Of a DNA stretch of 22,772 nt, positions 22,313 to 22,772 are shown in pieces. The DNA is from a bacterium (GTDB taxonomy: Bacteria; CG2-30-53-67; CG2-30-70-394). A program made the translations under genes and the position numbers. Each line of letters opens with the position of its first letter. Position 1 is the first letter of the stretch. Under the pieces are notes generated by a model. It was not told the origin of the DNA and did no database searches. It worked only from the letters and a program-made list of their open reading frames with translations. The stretch covers positions 1-22,772 of the forward strand of contig JAJRSX010000167.1 in the NCBI GenBank assembly GCA_024278555.1. Reading direction: 5' to 3'.

Positions 22313-22772
22313 CTACAGCACATCCGAGTCGAACTGGAAGTAGAGGGTGACGGCGGTGCCGTCGAAGGTCTCCAGGAGGGAGAGGTCGTCGGGGGGGCGG
22401 GGCAGGGGCGCGGATTTGCGTACCGCCCGCTCGACCGCTTCGTCAAAGAAGCGGTTGCCCGAGGGTGACTCCAGGACGACGTCGAGAACCTCGCCGGTGA
22501 GGTCGACGCGCACCCGCATCTTGGTCACCAGATGGCTCTCTTTGGAGACGTTGGGGGGCAGGGTGAAGTTGTCCTTGATGACGCCGCCCACCACCCCCTG
22601 GTAGGTGGCGCGGTGGCGCTCGGCCATCGCCTTCGCCTGGGCGGCGGCCGCCTCCCGCGCCGCGGCGAGGCGGCGGGCACGCGCGGCTGCCGCGGCAGCG
22701 GCGGAGACCTGGGCGGCCTCCTCCTCCTTGATCCGGGCGATGGTCTCGGCCAGGGCCTGGCGCTCCGCCTCC
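22313..22772 (-). CDS. tolA: TolA C-terminal region (Tol-Pal energy transducer), partial
   Basis: The gene runs off the right edge; about 152 residues from its C-terminal end are visible. The visible N-terminal part is a long helix rich in Ala, Arg, Glu and Lys (for example IARIKEEEAAQVSAAAAAAA), the TolA domain II that spans the periplasm. It is followed by the TolA/TonB C-terminal domain: YQGVVGGVIKDNF, then LVTKMRVRVDLTGEVLDVVLESPSG, and NRFFDEAVERAVRKSAPLP, a pattern shared by TolA and TonB C domains. The next gene on the strand is tolB, which supports TolA over TonB. TolA couples proton flow through TolQR to TolB and Pal. A 476-base repeat-filled gap separates it from tolB, unusual for this operon. 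Confidence 0.88.
   Translation of the reverse strand, partial: EAERQALAETIARIKEEEAAQVSAAAAAAARARRLAAAREAAAAQAKAMAERHRATYQGVVGGVIKDNFTLPPNVSKESHLVTKMRVRVDLTGEVLDVVLESPSGNRFFDEAVERAVRKSAPLPRPPDDLSLLETFDGTAVTLYFQFDSDVL

Overview
The window is high-GC chromosomal DNA from a Gram-negative bacterium, most likely a proteobacterium. It has tolA-tolB, a LolB-type lipoprotein gene next to ispE, TlpA, RluD, QueE and a System I cytochrome c maturation block. The lolB-ispE pair and the tol/queE neighbourhood point to the gamma/beta/zeta side of the phylum. The cysteine-type CcmE is better known from desulfovibrios and archaea, so I do not name a lineage. There are no tRNA, rRNA, phage, transposase or CRISPR features.

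Layout. 1-2665 (minus): ccmE, ccmF and the start of a CcmH-like gene, a haem-to-apocytochrome c operon. 2666-3156: no protein gene; a strongly structured RNA candidate (best guess 6S RNA, plus strand) and copy 1 of a hairpin-forming repeat (family A). 3157-5444 (minus): an unknown inner-membrane protein and an orphan sensor histidine kinase, separated by a family B inverted repeat. 5566-7251 (plus): a DUF302 protein and a DUF4143-type ATPase preceded by a 45-bp inverted repeat. 7327-10862 (plus): hypA-hypB (hydrogenase nickel insertion), a second family B repeat, a ferredoxin-NADP+ reductase, and a FIST sensor gene split by an in-frame TAG. 10926-14342 (minus): TPR lipoprotein, lolB-like gene and ispE, the last two overlapping. 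14434-15423 (plus): rluD. 15562-17324 (minus): a TlpA-like lipoprotein and queE, with family A copy 2 and a 600-bp repeat graveyard around them. 17619-20414 (plus): ISC-type [2Fe-2S] ferredoxin, DarB/StlD-like ketosynthase III, and a divergent DAHP-synthase-like protein. 20493-22772 (minus): tolB and the 3' end of tolA, with a 48-bp palindrome plus 11-bp tandem repeats between them.

Most genes are housekeeping. The ferredoxin/KAS III/DAHP-synthase-like set is the best candidate for an undescribed pathway. It lies between tolB and queE, where many proteobacteria keep pal and cpoB, and its DAHP-synthase-like member has lost some substrate-site residues. Other points of note are the CxxxY-type CcmE, a HypA lacking one zinc-ligand cysteine, the amber-split FIST gene, and repeat families that keep a hairpin while their arms differ. 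All functions are read from sequence motifs; no database search was possible.
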